A stretch of 64,000 nt of DNA from Bosea sp. 124 (GCF_003046175.1 NZ_PZZM01000001.1:2497001-2561000), one strand, 5' to 3'; shown: positions 52,512-61,026, counted from the first letter of the stretch. The notes: generated from the sequence alone by a model not told the origin. Program-made: numbers and translations.

Positions 52512-54380
52512 ATGGCCAAGGCCCCCACCGGCAAGACCCCTGCCAACAAGACCTCCACCAGCACGTCAGCGTCAGGCAAGAAAGCCGTTCGCAGGATCAA
52601 GCCCGAGCAGTTGCGCTCGAAGGCCTGGTTCGACAATCCGGCCAATGCCGACATGACGGCGCTCTATATCGAGCGCACGATGAATTTCGGCCTGTCGCGA
52701 GACGAGTTGCAGTCCGGCCGCCCGATCATCGGCATCGCCCAGACCGGCTCCGACATCGCGCCCTGCAACCGCCACCATATCGAGCTTGCCCATCGCGTCC
52801 GCGACGGCATTCGCGAGCGCGGCGGCGTGCCCTTCGAGTTTCCGATCCATCCGATCCAGGAAACCTGCAAGCGGCCGACCGCAAGCCTCGACCGCAACCT
52901 GCAATATCTCTCGCTCGTCGAGATCCTCTACGGCTATCCGCTCGACGGCGTGGTGCTGACCACGGGCTGCGACAAGACCACGCCGGCGCAGTTGATGGCG
53001 GCGGCGACCGTCGACATCCCGGCGATTGCGTTGCCGGGCGGCCCGATGCTGAACGGCAATTTCCGCGGCGAGCGCACCGGCTCGGGCACGATCGTCTGGA
53101 AGGCGCGCCAGATGATGGCGGCCGGCGAGATCGACTATAAGGGCTTCGTCGATCTGGTCGCTTCGTCGGCGCCTTCGGCGGGGCACTGCAACACCATGGG
53201 CACGGCGACGACGATGAACTCGATCGCCGAGGCGCTGGGCATGACGCTGCCGGGCGCGGCCGCGATTCCGGCGCCCTATCGCGACCGCTACGAGATGGCT
53301 TATCTCACCGGCCTGCGCATCGTCGACATGGTCTGGGAGAACCTGATCCCGTCCAAGATCATGACGCGCGAAGCCTTCGAGAACGCGATCGTGGTGAATT
53401 CCGCCATCGGCGGCTCGACCAACGCCCCGATCTCTGTCAACGCCATCGCCAAGCATATCGGCGTTCCCCTCGACAACGAGGACTGGACGGCGGTCGGCTA
53501 CGACATCCCGCTGCTGGTCAACCTGCAGCCGGCGGGTGAATATCTCGGCGAGGACTATTATCGCGCCGGCGGCGTCCCTGCGGTGGTCGCGGAACTCGTC
53601 GCCAAGGGCAAGATCAAGCCCGCGATCACCGCCAATGGCAGGACGCTGGCCGAGAACTGCGAGGGCTTCTTCGCGGAGGACCGCAAGGTCATCAAGGCCT
53701 ATGACGAGCCGATGAAGGCGCAATCGGGCTTCCTCAACCTGCGCGGCAACCTGTTCGATTCCGCGATCATGAAGACCAGCGTGATCACGCCGGAATTCCG
53801 CAAGCGCTATCTCGAAAACCCGAAGGACCCGAACGCCTTCGAGGGCAAGGCGATCGTCTTCGACGGCCCGGAGGATTATCACCACCGGATCGACGATCCT
53901 TCGCTGAAGATCGACGAGCACTCGGTCCTGTTCATCCGCGGCGTCGGCCCGGTCGGGTATCCCGGCGCAGCCGAAGTCGTGAACATGCGGCCGCCGGATT
54001 ACCTGATCAAGAAGGGCGTCACCGCGCTCGCCTGCATCGGCGACGGTCGGCAATCGGGCACCTCGGGCTCGCCCTCGATCCTGAACGCCTCGCCGGAAGC
54101 GGCGACTGGCGGTGGCCTCGCGCTGCTCAAGACCGGCGACAGGGTTCGCATCGACCTGAACAAGCGCTCGGCCGACATTCTGATCTCCGAGACGGAGCTG
54201 GAGGAGCGGCGTGCCGCGCTGAAGGCGGCGGGCGGCTACAAATACCCGAAGAGCCAGACGCCGTGGCAGGAGATCCAGCGCAAGATCGTCGGCGAACTCT
54301 CCGAGGGCATGGTGCTGAAGCCGGCGGTCAAGTATCAGAAAATCCACAAGAAGTTCGGCATCCCGCGCGACAACCACTGA
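52512..54380 (+). CDS. IlvD/Edd family sugar-acid dehydratase
   Basis: 622 aa from ATG 52512 ([13 protein letters not shown]), with a Thr/Ser/Lys-rich tail of about 25 residues before the family core. Iron-sulfur Cys: in [20 protein letters not shown] and [15 protein letters not shown], the IlvD/Edd [2Fe-2S] or [4Fe-4S] set. Sugar-acid dehydratases in this family convert aldonic acids (L-arabinonate, D-xylonate, L-fuconate) to 2-keto-3-deoxy acids. The residues around [20 protein letters not shown] favour this branch over true IlvD. Start of an operon-like run with an ICL/PEP-mutase-like protein, an SDR and a DenD-like enzyme. The upstream 292 bp contain O3. Confidence 0.9.
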   Translation: MAKAPTGKTPANKTSTSTSASGKKAVRRIKPEQLRSKAWFDNPANADMTALYIERTMNFGLSRDELQSGRPIIGIAQTGSDIAPCNRHHIELAHRVRDGIRERGGVPFEFPIHPIQETCKRPTASLDRNLQYLSLVEILYGYPLDGVVLTTGCDKTTPAQLMAAATVDIPAIALPGGPMLNGNFRGERTGSGTIVWKARQMMAAGEIDYKGFVDLVASSAPSAGHCNTMGTATTMNSIAEALGMTLPGAAAIPAPYRDRYEMAYLTGLRIVDMVWENLIPSKIMTREAFENAIVVNSAIGGSTNAPISVNAIAKHIGVPLDNEDWTAVGYDIPLLVNLQPAGEYLGEDYYRAGGVPAVVAELVAKGKIKPAITANGRTLAENCEGFFAEDRKVIKAYDEPMKAQSGFLNLRGNLFDSAIMKTSVITPEFRKRYLENPKDPNAFEGKAIVFDGPEDYHHRIDDPSLKIDEHSVLFIRGVGPVGYPGAAEVVNMRPPDYLIKKGVTALACIGDGRQSGTSGSPSILNASPEAATGGGLALLKTGDRVRIDLNKRSADILISETELEERRAALKAAGGYKYPKSQTPWQEIQRKIVGELSEGMVLKPAVKYQKIHKKFGIPRDNH

Positions 54381-54399
54381 GGGCTTCCATCGCCCTTTC

Positions 54400-54430
54400 C
54401 GTCATGCTCGCCGTTGTGGCGAGCATGACG
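54400..54430. repeat. Perfect CGTCATG palindrome after the dehydratase gene
   Basis: CGTCATGCTCGCC-GTTGT-GGCGAGCATGACG: 13-bp perfect stem, 19 bp after the stop codon. No T-run follows, so it is a dispersed repeat or a factor-dependent 3' end rather than a classical terminator. Confidence 0.8.
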
Positions 54431-54561
54431 GGTTGCAGGCTTTGCCTTTCCATCCGTGCATCGGAGCCGATCCTGCCGCGCGCCTCTCCGGGGCTGACAA
54501 ATCGGAGCGGGGCGGACACTATGGCGCCCCGCCGAAACCGGCTCATCCGAAACGATTTACA

Positions 54562-55401
54562 ATGGCCTATTCCCCTCAGGTCGAAGCCTTCCGAACGCTG
54601 CACGAGGCTGGCTGCTTCGTGATGCCGAATCCGTGGGATGTCGGCTCGGCCCGCTGGTTGCGCGGGCAGGGCTTCAAGGCGCTGGCCTCGACCAGTGCGG
54701 GCTTTGCCTTCACGCAAGGCCGTGCCGATCAGGACGTGCCGCGCGACATGATGCTGGCGCACCTTGCCGAACTGGTGGAGGCGGTGCCCGATCTGCCGAT
54801 CAACGCCGATTTCGAGAACGGCTATGCCGATACGTCCGACGGCGTCGCCGCCAATGTGAAGCTCTGCATCGCAACGGGCGTCGCCGGCCTCTCGATCGAG
54901 GATGCGACGGGTCGTGCCGACGAGCCGCTCTATCCGTTCGACCTCGCGGTGGCGCGGGTGCGGGCCGCACGCAAGGCGATCGACGAAACCGGCTCTGGCG
55001 TCGTTCTGACTGCCCGCGCCGAGTGCTTCCTCACCAACCATCCCGATGCGCTGAACGAGTCGGCACGGCGCATCGAAGCCTATGCCGAGGCCGGCGCCGA
55101 CGTGCTCTACGCTCCCGGTCCGAAGACGCCGGAGCAGATCGCGAGGATCGTCGCAGCGGCCGGAGCCAAGCCCGTCAACGCGCTGGTCTATGGCGATTTC
55201 GGCCTGACGGTCACCGATATCGCAGCGCTCGGCGTGCGCCGCATCTCGATCGGCGGGGCGCTGGCGCGGGCGGCCTGGGCCGCCTTCATCGAGGCAACGC
55301 GGCTGATCAGCGAGAAGGGCAGCTTTGCGGGCTTTGCCGGCAACGGCCCCTCGGCGCCGCTGAATCCGTTCTTCACTGAAGACCTGAAGGGGCGCTCGTG
55401 A
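54562..55401 (+). CDS. Isocitrate lyase / PEP mutase superfamily protein
   Basis: 279 aa from ATG 54562 (MAYSPQVEAFRTLHEAGCFVMPNPWDVGSARWL). The superfamily motif appears as PNPWDVGSARWL and LPINADFENGY (Asp/Glu for Mg binding), IEDATGRADEPLYPFDLAVARVRAA and TARAECFL. The usual KKCGH-type catalytic Cys loop is not evident; ECFL is the nearest. Members often include oxaloacetate decarboxylases or 2-methylisocitrate lyase-like proteins. Co-transcribed with the next small gene (GTGA overlap). Role in the sugar-acid route unproven. Confidence 0.82.
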   Translation: MAYSPQVEAFRTLHEAGCFVMPNPWDVGSARWLRGQGFKALASTSAGFAFTQGRADQDVPRDMMLAHLAELVEAVPDLPINADFENGYADTSDGVAANVKLCIATGVAGLSIEDATGRADEPLYPFDLAVARVRAARKAIDETGSGVVLTARAECFLTNHPDALNESARRIEAYAEAGADVLYAPGPKTPEQIARIVAAAGAKPVNALVYGDFGLTVTDIAALGVRRISIGGALARAAWAAFIEATRLISEKGSFAGFAGNGPSAPLNPFFTEDLKGRS

Positions 55402-55724
55402 GCGGGACCCTTCTGATCGCGCCGGCCTGGCTCGGCCTGAGCGGGCTCTGGACGCTCGACGCCAAGGGCAGGAAGAAGACCGTCGATGCCGAGGATCTCG
55501 GCCTGTCCGAGGATCTGGCCGACCGGCTCGAAGCCTGGATGGACGTGTTCGACGCGATCTATGAAGAGGACAGCGAGGCGCGCTCGCGCTTTCCCAGCGA
55601 GGCGGAACAGCGCGCCTGGGAGGCTGAAGGAACGTCGATCGCCCGGGCGGTCGCGGCAGAACTCGGCCCGGACTGGACGGTATCGACCGATCTGGCGGGC
55701 TGGCAGGAGATGACCAAGCCATGA
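55398..55724 (+). CDS. Small conserved-looking hypothetical protein
   Basis: 108 aa, GTG start at 55398 overlapping the previous stop (GTGA). Sequence MSGTLLIAPAWLGLSGLWTL is followed by an acidic helical region rich in Asp/Glu and Trp (LADRLEAWMDVFDAIYEEDSEAR, EAEQRAWEAEGTSIARAV) and ends with DLAGWQEMTKP. It resembles small acidic proteins found beside toxin or acetyltransferase genes, but I do not recognise a family. The next gene, a GNAT acetyltransferase, begins in its stop codon (ATGA), so it may regulate or partner that enzyme. Confidence 0.6.
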   Translation: MSGTLLIAPAWLGLSGLWTLDAKGRKKTVDAEDLGLSEDLADRLEAWMDVFDAIYEEDSEARSRFPSEAEQRAWEAEGTSIARAVAAELGPDWTVSTDLAGWQEMTKP

Positions 55725-56419
55725 CGATCCGGACGGCCACGGCCGCCAATCCCCTGCTCGCAGGCTGGACCGCGCCGCCCTTTCCGCCCGCCAAGGTGCT
55801 GGAAGGGCGCTATTGCCGGCTCGAGCCGATCGACCCTGCGCGGCATCTCGACGGCATTTGGGCGGTCAACGCCGGCAACGACCATATCTGGCAATGGATG
55901 CCGGCCGACCCGCCGCAGACGCGCGAAGCCTATCGCGAATTGCTGGCGATGATGGTGGCCAAGTCCGGCATCGTGCCTTTCGCGATCATCGACAAGGCCG
56001 ACGGCAGGCCCAAGGGCCATCTCTGGCTGATGGAGATAAGGCCCGAGCAGGGCGTCTTCGAGGTCGGCTACATTACCTATTCGCCGGAGCTGCAGCGGAC
56101 GCGCGTCGCCACCGAGGCGATTCATCTCTGCGGCGCCTATGGCTTCTCGCTCGGCTATCGCCGCTTCGAGTGGAAGTGCAACAATCTCAACGAGCCGTCC
56201 AAGCGCGCGGCGCTGCGCTTCGGCTTCCAGTACGAGGGGCTGTTTCGCCAGCACATGGTGGTCAAGGGCCGCAACCGCGACACGGCGTGGTTCTCGATCC
56301 TCGACAGCGAATGGCCGGCCGTGAACGCAGCCTTCGAAGCCTGGCTCGATCCGGCCAATTTCGATTCCGAGGGGCATCAAAGGGCGCGCCTCGAAAGCTT
56401 CAGGGTCAAAGCGGCCTGA
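55721..56419 (+). CDS. GNAT acetyltransferase, RimJ/RimL-like
   Basis: 232 aa. N-terminus MTIRTATAANPLLAGWTAPPFPP, then the RimJ/L pattern YCRLEPIDPARHLDGIWAVN, acetyl-CoA site FEVGYITYSPELQRTRVATEAIHLCGAYGF (R-x-x-A/G-T), and RFEWKCNNLNEPSKRAALRFGFQYEGLFRQH. Probably acetylates an N-terminus or small amine. Translationally coupled to the preceding small gene; 34 bp to the SDR gene. Confidence 0.88.
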   Translation: MTIRTATAANPLLAGWTAPPFPPAKVLEGRYCRLEPIDPARHLDGIWAVNAGNDHIWQWMPADPPQTREAYRELLAMMVAKSGIVPFAIIDKADGRPKGHLWLMEIRPEQGVFEVGYITYSPELQRTRVATEAIHLCGAYGFSLGYRRFEWKCNNLNEPSKRAALRFGFQYEGLFRQHMVVKGRNRDTAWFSILDSEWPAVNAAFEAWLDPANFDSEGHQRARLESFRVKAA

Positions 56420-56453
56420 TACCGAATTCAGAAACGCAGAGCGAGGGCACGGC

Positions 56454-57200
56454 ATGGCAGGACGTTTGAAGGGCAAGGTCGCGGTCGTCACCGCCGCCGG
56501 GCAGGGCATCGGGCGCGCGATCGCGGAAGCCTTCGTCGCGGAGGGCGCGACGGTCTGGGCGACCGACAAGGATGTCGCCCTGCTGGAGGGCATTCCGAAG
56601 GCGAAGAAGCGCAAGCTCGACGTTTTGTCGAGCAAGGCGGTCGACGCCTTCGCGGCGAAGGTCGGGACGATCGACATTCTCGTCAACGCCGCCGGATATG
56701 TGCATCACGGCACCGCGCTCGACACCGACGACAGGGCCTGGGACTTCTCCTTCGACCTCAACGTCACGTCGATGCATCGCACGATCAAGGCGTTCCTGCC
56801 CGGCATGCTGGCGAAGGGCGCGGGCTCGATCGTCAATATCGCCTCGGGCGCCGGCTCTGTGCGCGGCATCCCGAACCGCTATGCCTATGGCACCACCAAG
56901 GCTGCCGTCATCGGCCTGACCAAGGCGGTCGCCGCCGACTTCATCAAGAAGGGCATCCGCGCCAACGCGATCTGCCCGGGCACGATCCAGTCGCCCTCGC
57001 TCGACCAGCGCATCAAGGATCTGGCCGCGGCGACCAACACGACCGAAGCGGCCGCGCGGCAGGCCTTCATCGACCGCCAGCCGATGGGCCGGCTCGGTAC
57101 GGCCGAGGAGATCGCCTGGCTTGCTGTCTATCTCGGGTCCGACGAGGCGAGCTACACCACCGGCCAGATCCATCTCGCCGATGGCGGCTTCGCTCTCTGA
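56454..57200 (+). CDS. Short-chain dehydrogenase/reductase, possible 2-keto-3-deoxy-sugar-acid dehydrogenase
   Basis: 248 aa. Cofactor motif VTAAGQGIGRAIAEAF (TGxxxGIG variant), acidic residue in ATDKDVALLEG after beta-2 suggests NAD preference; NNAG equivalent is VNAAGYVHHG; catalytic Ser-Tyr-Lys: NIASGAGSVRGIPNRYAYGTTKAAVIG. The family closest by eye is DHRS6-like / 2-keto-3-deoxy-L-fuconate dehydrogenase. In a run with an IlvD/Edd dehydratase it could oxidise the keto-deoxy acid. AGAGCGAGGGCACGGC precedes ATG 56454. Confidence 0.85.
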   Translation: MAGRLKGKVAVVTAAGQGIGRAIAEAFVAEGATVWATDKDVALLEGIPKAKKRKLDVLSSKAVDAFAAKVGTIDILVNAAGYVHHGTALDTDDRAWDFSFDLNVTSMHRTIKAFLPGMLAKGAGSIVNIASGAGSVRGIPNRYAYGTTKAAVIGLTKAVAADFIKKGIRANAICPGTIQSPSLDQRIKDLAAATNTTEAAARQAFIDRQPMGRLGTAEEIAWLAVYLGSDEASYTTGQIHLADGGFAL

Positions 57201-57228
57201 GCGCACAAAAAAGCAGGGAGGAAGCCCA

Positions 57229-58212
57229 ATGCATATTCTCGTTCTCGGCGGCGCCGGCATGGCCGGCCGCAAATTCATCGAGCGGCTGGCCCACGATGGC
57301 CGTCTCGGCAACAAGACCATCGCCAAGATCACGGCGCAGGACGTGGTCGCCGCCCAGGCGCCGGCCGGTGTGCCCTTCGCTTTCGAGGCGGTGGTCTCCG
57401 ATCTCTCGGTCGAAGGCCAGGCCGAGGCGCTGATCGCCTCGCGTCCGGAGCTGATCGTCCATCTCGCAGCGATCGTCTCCGGCGAGGCCGAGGCCGATTT
57501 CGAGAAGGGCTACCGGATCAATCTCGATGGCACGCGCTACCTGTTCGAGGCGATCCGCAAGGCCGGCGACGGCTACAAGCCGCGCCTCGTCTTCACCTCC
57601 TCGATCGCGGTCTTCGGTGCGCCGTTCCACGACAAGATCGAGGACGAGTTCTTCACGACGCCGCTGACCAGCTACGGCACGCAGAAGGCGATCAGCGAAT
57701 TGCTGCTCTCCGATTATACGCGCCGCGGCTTCTTCGACGGCATCAGCATCCGCTTCCCGACGATCTGCGTGCGGCCGGGCGCGCCGAACAAGGCGGCGTC
57801 GGGCTTCTTCTCCAACATCATCCGCGAACCGCTGAACGGGATCGAGGCGGTGTTGCCGGTGTCCGACCAGGTGCGCCACTGGCATGCCTCGCCGCGCTCG
57901 GCGGTGAATTTCCTGATCCATGCTGCGACGATGGATACGGGCGCGATCGGCGTGCGCCGGGCGCTGACGATGCCGGGCTATTCCTGCACCGTCGCCGAGC
58001 AGATCGAGGCGCTGCGCAAGGTTGCGGGCGAGGGCGTTGTCGCCCGGATCAAGCGCGTGCCCGATCCGGTGATCGACGGCATTGTCGCCGGCTGGCCGCG
58101 CGATTTCAATCCGCAGCGTGCGCTCTCGCTCGGGTTCAAGTCGGAAGCGAGCTTCGAGGAGATCATCCGTGTCCATATCGAGGATGAACTCGGCGGCAAT
58201 TTCGTGAAGTAA
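57229..58212 (+). CDS. denD: D-erythronate dehydrogenase-like NAD-dependent epimerase/dehydratase family protein
   Basis: 327 aa from ATG 57229 with GGGAGGA upstream. Extended SDR: MHILVLGGAGMAGRKFIERL (GxxGxxG), VHLAAIVSGEAEADFEKGYRIN, FTSSIAVFG (Ser) and TSYGTQKAISELLLSDYTRRGF (YxxxK). This matches DenD enzymes that oxidise D-erythronate to 2-keto-D-erythronate in four-carbon sugar-acid catabolism. The usual partners OtnK, OtnC and OtnI are not in this window; the LtnD-like gene at 6200 is the nearest related step. Last gene of the run, followed by a perfect palindrome. Confidence 0.8.
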   Translation: MHILVLGGAGMAGRKFIERLAHDGRLGNKTIAKITAQDVVAAQAPAGVPFAFEAVVSDLSVEGQAEALIASRPELIVHLAAIVSGEAEADFEKGYRINLDGTRYLFEAIRKAGDGYKPRLVFTSSIAVFGAPFHDKIEDEFFTTPLTSYGTQKAISELLLSDYTRRGFFDGISIRFPTICVRPGAPNKAASGFFSNIIREPLNGIEAVLPVSDQVRHWHASPRSAVNFLIHAATMDTGAIGVRRALTMPGYSCTVAEQIEALRKVAGEGVVARIKRVPDPVIDGIVAGWPRDFNPQRALSLGFKSEASFEEIIRVHIEDELGGNFVK

Positions 58213-58230
58213 CGGCTTTCGCTTACTGCC

Positions 58231-58269
58231 AAGCCGTCATGGTCGGGCTTGCCCCGACCATGACGGCTT
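58231..58269. repeat. Perfect CGTCATG-family palindrome
   Basis: AAGCCGTCATGGTCGGG-CTTGC-CCCGACCATGACGGCTT, a stem of 17 bp, 18 bp after denD. Same family as the unit at 13412 (CGTCATGGTCGGGC). Confidence 0.85.
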
Positions 58270-58288
58270 GCGCTTCATGCCAAAGATC

Positions 58289-58942
58289 TCACGCCGGGCA
58301 GGGCTCGCCCGGCGTATCGACGAGATCGACGGCATCGATCTCCGGGGCATGGGTCCAGCCGCTGGCGCCCCAGCTCTTCAGGGCCGCCCAGGTCGAGCGG
58401 TCGAGCCTGAACTGCTCGCAAGGGAAAAGCCCCCCGCGTGCCGGGAGCGACTTGAGGAACGAGCCCTCCTGGCGGAAGCCGGACTTCTCCAGCACCCGCC
58501 GCGAAGCCGGATTGATGACCCGCGTATCGGCCTCAATCGCCGGCATCTCGACCAGCGAGAACAGCGTGTCGATCAGCGCCTGCACGGCTTCCGTCGCGTA
58601 GCCCTTGTTCCAGTGCTGGGTGCCGAGCCAGTAGCCGATGAAGGGCACGCCGGTCGCCTGCCTGTGCGCGCCGATCATGCCGATCAGCTCGTTCGGCTTC
58701 GAACGCGGCGTGACCGCCAGCACGAGATGGTCGCCCAGCGCATTGCCCTTGCGCATGGCGAAAATGAAGGGCTCGACCGCATCGACCGGATAGGGATGCG
58801 GAATCGAGGCCGTCATCTCGGCCACGGCTTTCTCCCCGGCCTGACGCAGGATGGCGGACGCATCCGCCATGCGGGGCCAGCGCAGCCAGAGACGGCGGGT
58901 CTCGAGCCGGAAGACATCGTCGCGGGTCAGTTCGGGGAACAT
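58289..58942 (-). CDS. GNAT N-acetyltransferase
   Basis: 217 aa starting MFPELTRDDVFRLETRRLWLRWPR. RimJ/L-like: LIGMIGAHRQATGVPFIGYWLGTQHWNKGYATEAVQAL (acetyl-CoA loop NKGYATEA), INPASRRVLEKSGF (motif B). The C-terminal 45 residues are less conserved. Convergent with denD. It lies downstream of rpmA after a strong terminator, so it needs its own promoter. Confidence 0.88.
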   Translation of the reverse strand: MFPELTRDDVFRLETRRLWLRWPRMADASAILRQAGEKAVAEMTASIPHPYPVDAVEPFIFAMRKGNALGDHLVLAVTPRSKPNELIGMIGAHRQATGVPFIGYWLGTQHWNKGYATEAVQALIDTLFSLVEMPAIEADTRVINPASRRVLEKSGFRQEGSFLKSLPARGGLFPCEQFRLDRSTWAALKSWGASGWTHAPEIDAVDLVDTPGEPCPA

Positions 58943-58965
58943 CTGAGTCTCTCCGTCGGCGCAAA

Positions 58966-59004
58966 CGAAAAAAGGGAGCTGGGATTTTGTCCCATCTCCC
59001 TTTC
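58966..59004 (-). terminator. Rho-independent terminator of the rplU-rpmA operon
   Basis: On the minus strand a 14-bp stem (AAAGGGAGATGGGA / TCCCAGCTCCCTTT, one mismatch) with loop CAAAA, followed by six T (plus A run at 58968-58973). It lies about 92 bp after the rpmA stop. Confidence 0.88.
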
Positions 59005-59095
59005 GCTGACCTTGGGTGACCCTGTGGAGGGCTGGACCCCTGATCCGTTCCGGTTCGATGGAACCGGCGGATCGAGGAAATTCCCTGTCCGCCGT

Positions 59096-59362
59096 TTACT
59101 CTGCGGCCTGTTGGGCCGGGAATACGTTCACGAAAGCTCGGCCGAGTTTCGTCGTGAATCGGACGCGGCCGGCCGTCGTCGCAAAGAGGGTATGGTCTTT
59201 GCCCATGCCGACATTGGCGCCCGGATGCCACGTGGTGCCACGCTGCCGAATGATGATGTTGCCCGGAATCACGGCCTGGTCGCCGAACTTCTTGACGCCG
59301 AGGCGCCTGCCCGCGGAGTCACGACCGTTGCGGGATGAACCGCCTGCCTTTTTATGAGCCAT
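59096..59362 (-). CDS. rpmA: 50S ribosomal protein L27
   Basis: 88 aa, [29 protein letters not shown], the conserved L27 N-terminus that reaches the peptidyl-transferase centre. No N-terminal cleavable extension of the Firmicutes type. Downstream of rplU by 100 bp, with a terminator after it. Confidence 0.98.
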   Translation of the reverse strand: MAHKKAGGSSRNGRDSAGRRLGVKKFGDQAVIPGNIIIRQRGTTWHPGANVGMGKDHTLFATTAGRVRFTTKLGRAFVNVFPAQQAAE

Positions 59363-59462
59363 AACGCCCTACCTCAAAACTGATGTGTGTTCTCTAACCC
59401 GAATCGGCGGCGAAAGCCAGCCGGTCCGGGCGTGAAAGACGAAGTCGGACTGACGGGGTGCG

Positions 59463-60152
59463 TCAGTAGTCCTCGCCGGAAGCCAGCTCGGCCTGATCGG
59501 CCTTGGCCCGCGGGGGCTTGCCGGCCAGCAATTCCTTGGCCTGCTCGACCCATTCCTCGCGGGTGGCGCGGCCGCGGAGCTTGAGCTCCTCGTCCCACTT
59601 GGCGACATCGGCCTCGCTCCAGGACGCGATGTCGTTCCAGGAGGTGATGCCGGCGGCGCGCAGCTTCTTCTCGATGGTCGGGCCGACGCCCGAGATCAGC
59701 GAGAGGTTCGACGCGTCGAGCGCCTCGGAGGTCGCAGCGGCCTTGGTGGCCTTCGGAGCGGCCTTGCCCTTGGTCTCGGACGAGCCGGCCTTCAGCGCGA
59801 CGGCAGAGGCTTCACCCTTCTTCATCTCCGGCTTCTTGCCGCCGGTGAGGATGTCGGTGATGCGAATGACGGTCAGCTCGGCGCGGAAGCCACGCTTGCG
59901 CTTCGAATTCTGGCGGCGACGCTTCTTGAAGGCGATGACCTTCTCGCCACGAGCCTGCTCGACGATCTCGGCGGCAACCGTGATGGCGGCGAGGTCCTTG
60001 GCGGCGAGCGTGGTCTTCTCGCCCTCGGTCAGGAGCAGCACATTATCGAAAGCGATGGTGTCGCCCGGATTGCCTTCGATCTTGGCAACCGTAATGCGGT
60101 CGTTGGCGGCGACGCGGAACTGCTTTCCGCCGGTCTTGATGACTGCGAACAT
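59463..60152 (-). CDS. rplU: 50S ribosomal protein L21 with C-terminal helix-hairpin-helix extension
   Basis: 229 aa, more than twice the usual 103. Residues 1-104 are L21 (MFAVIKTGGKQFRVAANDRI, IAFKKRRRQNSKRKRGFRAELTVIRITDI). Residues about 105-145 are a Lys/Ala-rich linker. Residues about 150-229 form a predicted helix-hairpin-helix domain, LSLISGVGPTIEKKLRAAGI and a second half with EADVAKWDEELKLRGRATREEWVEQAKEL. RBS GGAGG sits 5 nt before ATG 60152. Such extensions occur in Rhizobiales; the HhH module normally binds DNA or RNA non-specifically, so an extra rRNA contact is plausible. Encoded ahead of rpmA. Confidence 0.95.
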   Translation of the reverse strand: MFAVIKTGGKQFRVAANDRITVAKIEGNPGDTIAFDNVLLLTEGEKTTLAAKDLAAITVAAEIVEQARGEKVIAFKKRRRQNSKRKRGFRAELTVIRITDILTGGKKPEMKKGEASAVALKAGSSETKGKAAPKATKAAATSEALDASNLSLISGVGPTIEKKLRAAGITSWNDIASWSEADVAKWDEELKLRGRATREEWVEQAKELLAGKPPRAKADQAELASGEDY

Positions 60153-60490
60153 TTTATCCTCCATGTTCGGCCCTGCCCTGTCATCGCCTCCGGGGAGGCA
60201 TATGCGGGACAGCTTTTTGGCAGTCGTTACGGGTGGGGTTCGCTCTTGCCGGCCCAGGCGCGCGAACTCGCGAAACCATGCGGCCAAAAGAGATCAGGCG
60301 CGGGTTTCCCCACGCCGGATGAGGCTCGATAGTCGCATGACCCCCGCAGGTCAAGGAAAAGCGTGCGCGCCCTGCCCGAAATATGACGGCGCCGGGAAAT
60401 ATGATGGCGCCAGGACTTGTTTCGACCGGAGGCTTGTTTTGGCCGGGCGCCGCGTGTAGTAACCAGCCCGCTTCGACCGAAGGCGACCGC
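60153..60490. other. Intergenic region rplU / tRNA-Ser (338 bp)
   Basis: No gene is seen. It holds GCCTCCGGGGAGGC (60186-60199), a perfect palindrome in the rplU leader that could form a hairpin about 35 nt before its start; two adjacent tandem duplications at 60379-60446; and a probable tRNA-Ser promoter (TTGTTT 60434-60439, TAGTAA 60457-60462, 17-bp spacer). Confidence 0.5.
60379..60446. repeat. Two adjacent tandem duplications
   Basis: AAATATGACGGCGCCGGG is followed directly by AAATATGATGGCGCCAGG (18-bp period, 2 mismatches). Next come GACTTGTTTCGACCGG and GGCTTGTTTTGGCCGG (17-bp period, 3 mismatches). They sit upstream of tRNA-Ser and of rplU. Confidence 0.75.
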
Positions 60491-60580
60491 GGACAGGTGG
60501 CAGAGTGGTTGAATGCACCGCACTCGAAATGCGGCATACCCGCAAGGGTATCGGGGGTTCAAATCCCTCCCTGTCCGCCA
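60491..60580 (+). tRNA. tRNA-Ser (anticodon CGA)
   Basis: 90 nt with encoded CCA. Acceptor GGACAGG pairs with CCTGTCC. Anticodon stem CCGCA/TGCGG with loop CTCGAAA gives CGA (codon TCG). Long variable arm (CATACCCGCAAGGGTATC) as in class II tRNAs. The 3' side is followed by AT-richer, less orderly sequence, and tRNA-Ser genes are common phage and island integration sites. Confidence 0.97.
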
Positions 60581-60684
60581 CTTCCTTCCCGCAAGTATTT
60601 GGGATTAAACGGGATTAGCCGAGATTTCGTGGGTTTACCCCACTATTTGCCCCACCGGCCGGCAATGCACTCGCTCGCATTCGA

Positions 60685-61026
60685 TCACATTGGACCTTCT
60701 GTATCGGGTGGCCGCTTCTGCTGGCGAGCCCTAGTCAGCCGCGCCTCTTTGACCAGCTTGTTTAAGTCGCTCGCCTTTGCCGGGAAGCTGCCCTGCGGGA
60801 CCGGCAGCCGATTTTCAGCGCGCCGCAGATCATTCACGAACGCCACGAAGGCTTCCGTACTTTCGACCGCAAACTCTTGCTTCAGATCGCCCGGCCACGG
60901 AGCGGAGCGCAGGCCTGCATAGGACGGCGGGGTGAACCGCGACGCGGTCTCGTGCGCCTTGTCCGATGTCCGCTGCGTCTGGAGCGTTGGTTTGACGGCC
61001 TGACGCAAATAGGGGAGCAAAGCCAC
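60685..61026 (-). pseudogene. Hypothetical protein or gene remnant
   Basis: 113 aa from GTG 61026 (VALLPYLRQAVKPTLQTQRTS) to TEGPM. The same frame stays open upstream to 61219 and reads smoothly (QLLSTADAYGIWKPARGADSEKVV), but has no ATG, GTG or TTG start, so the 5' end is probably lost or frame-shifted; a different frame has an ATG at 61222. The protein is basic with a helical LKQEFAVESTEAFVAFVNDLRRAENRL. No family recognised. Located directly behind tRNA-Ser, consistent with a decaying island gene. Confidence 0.4.
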
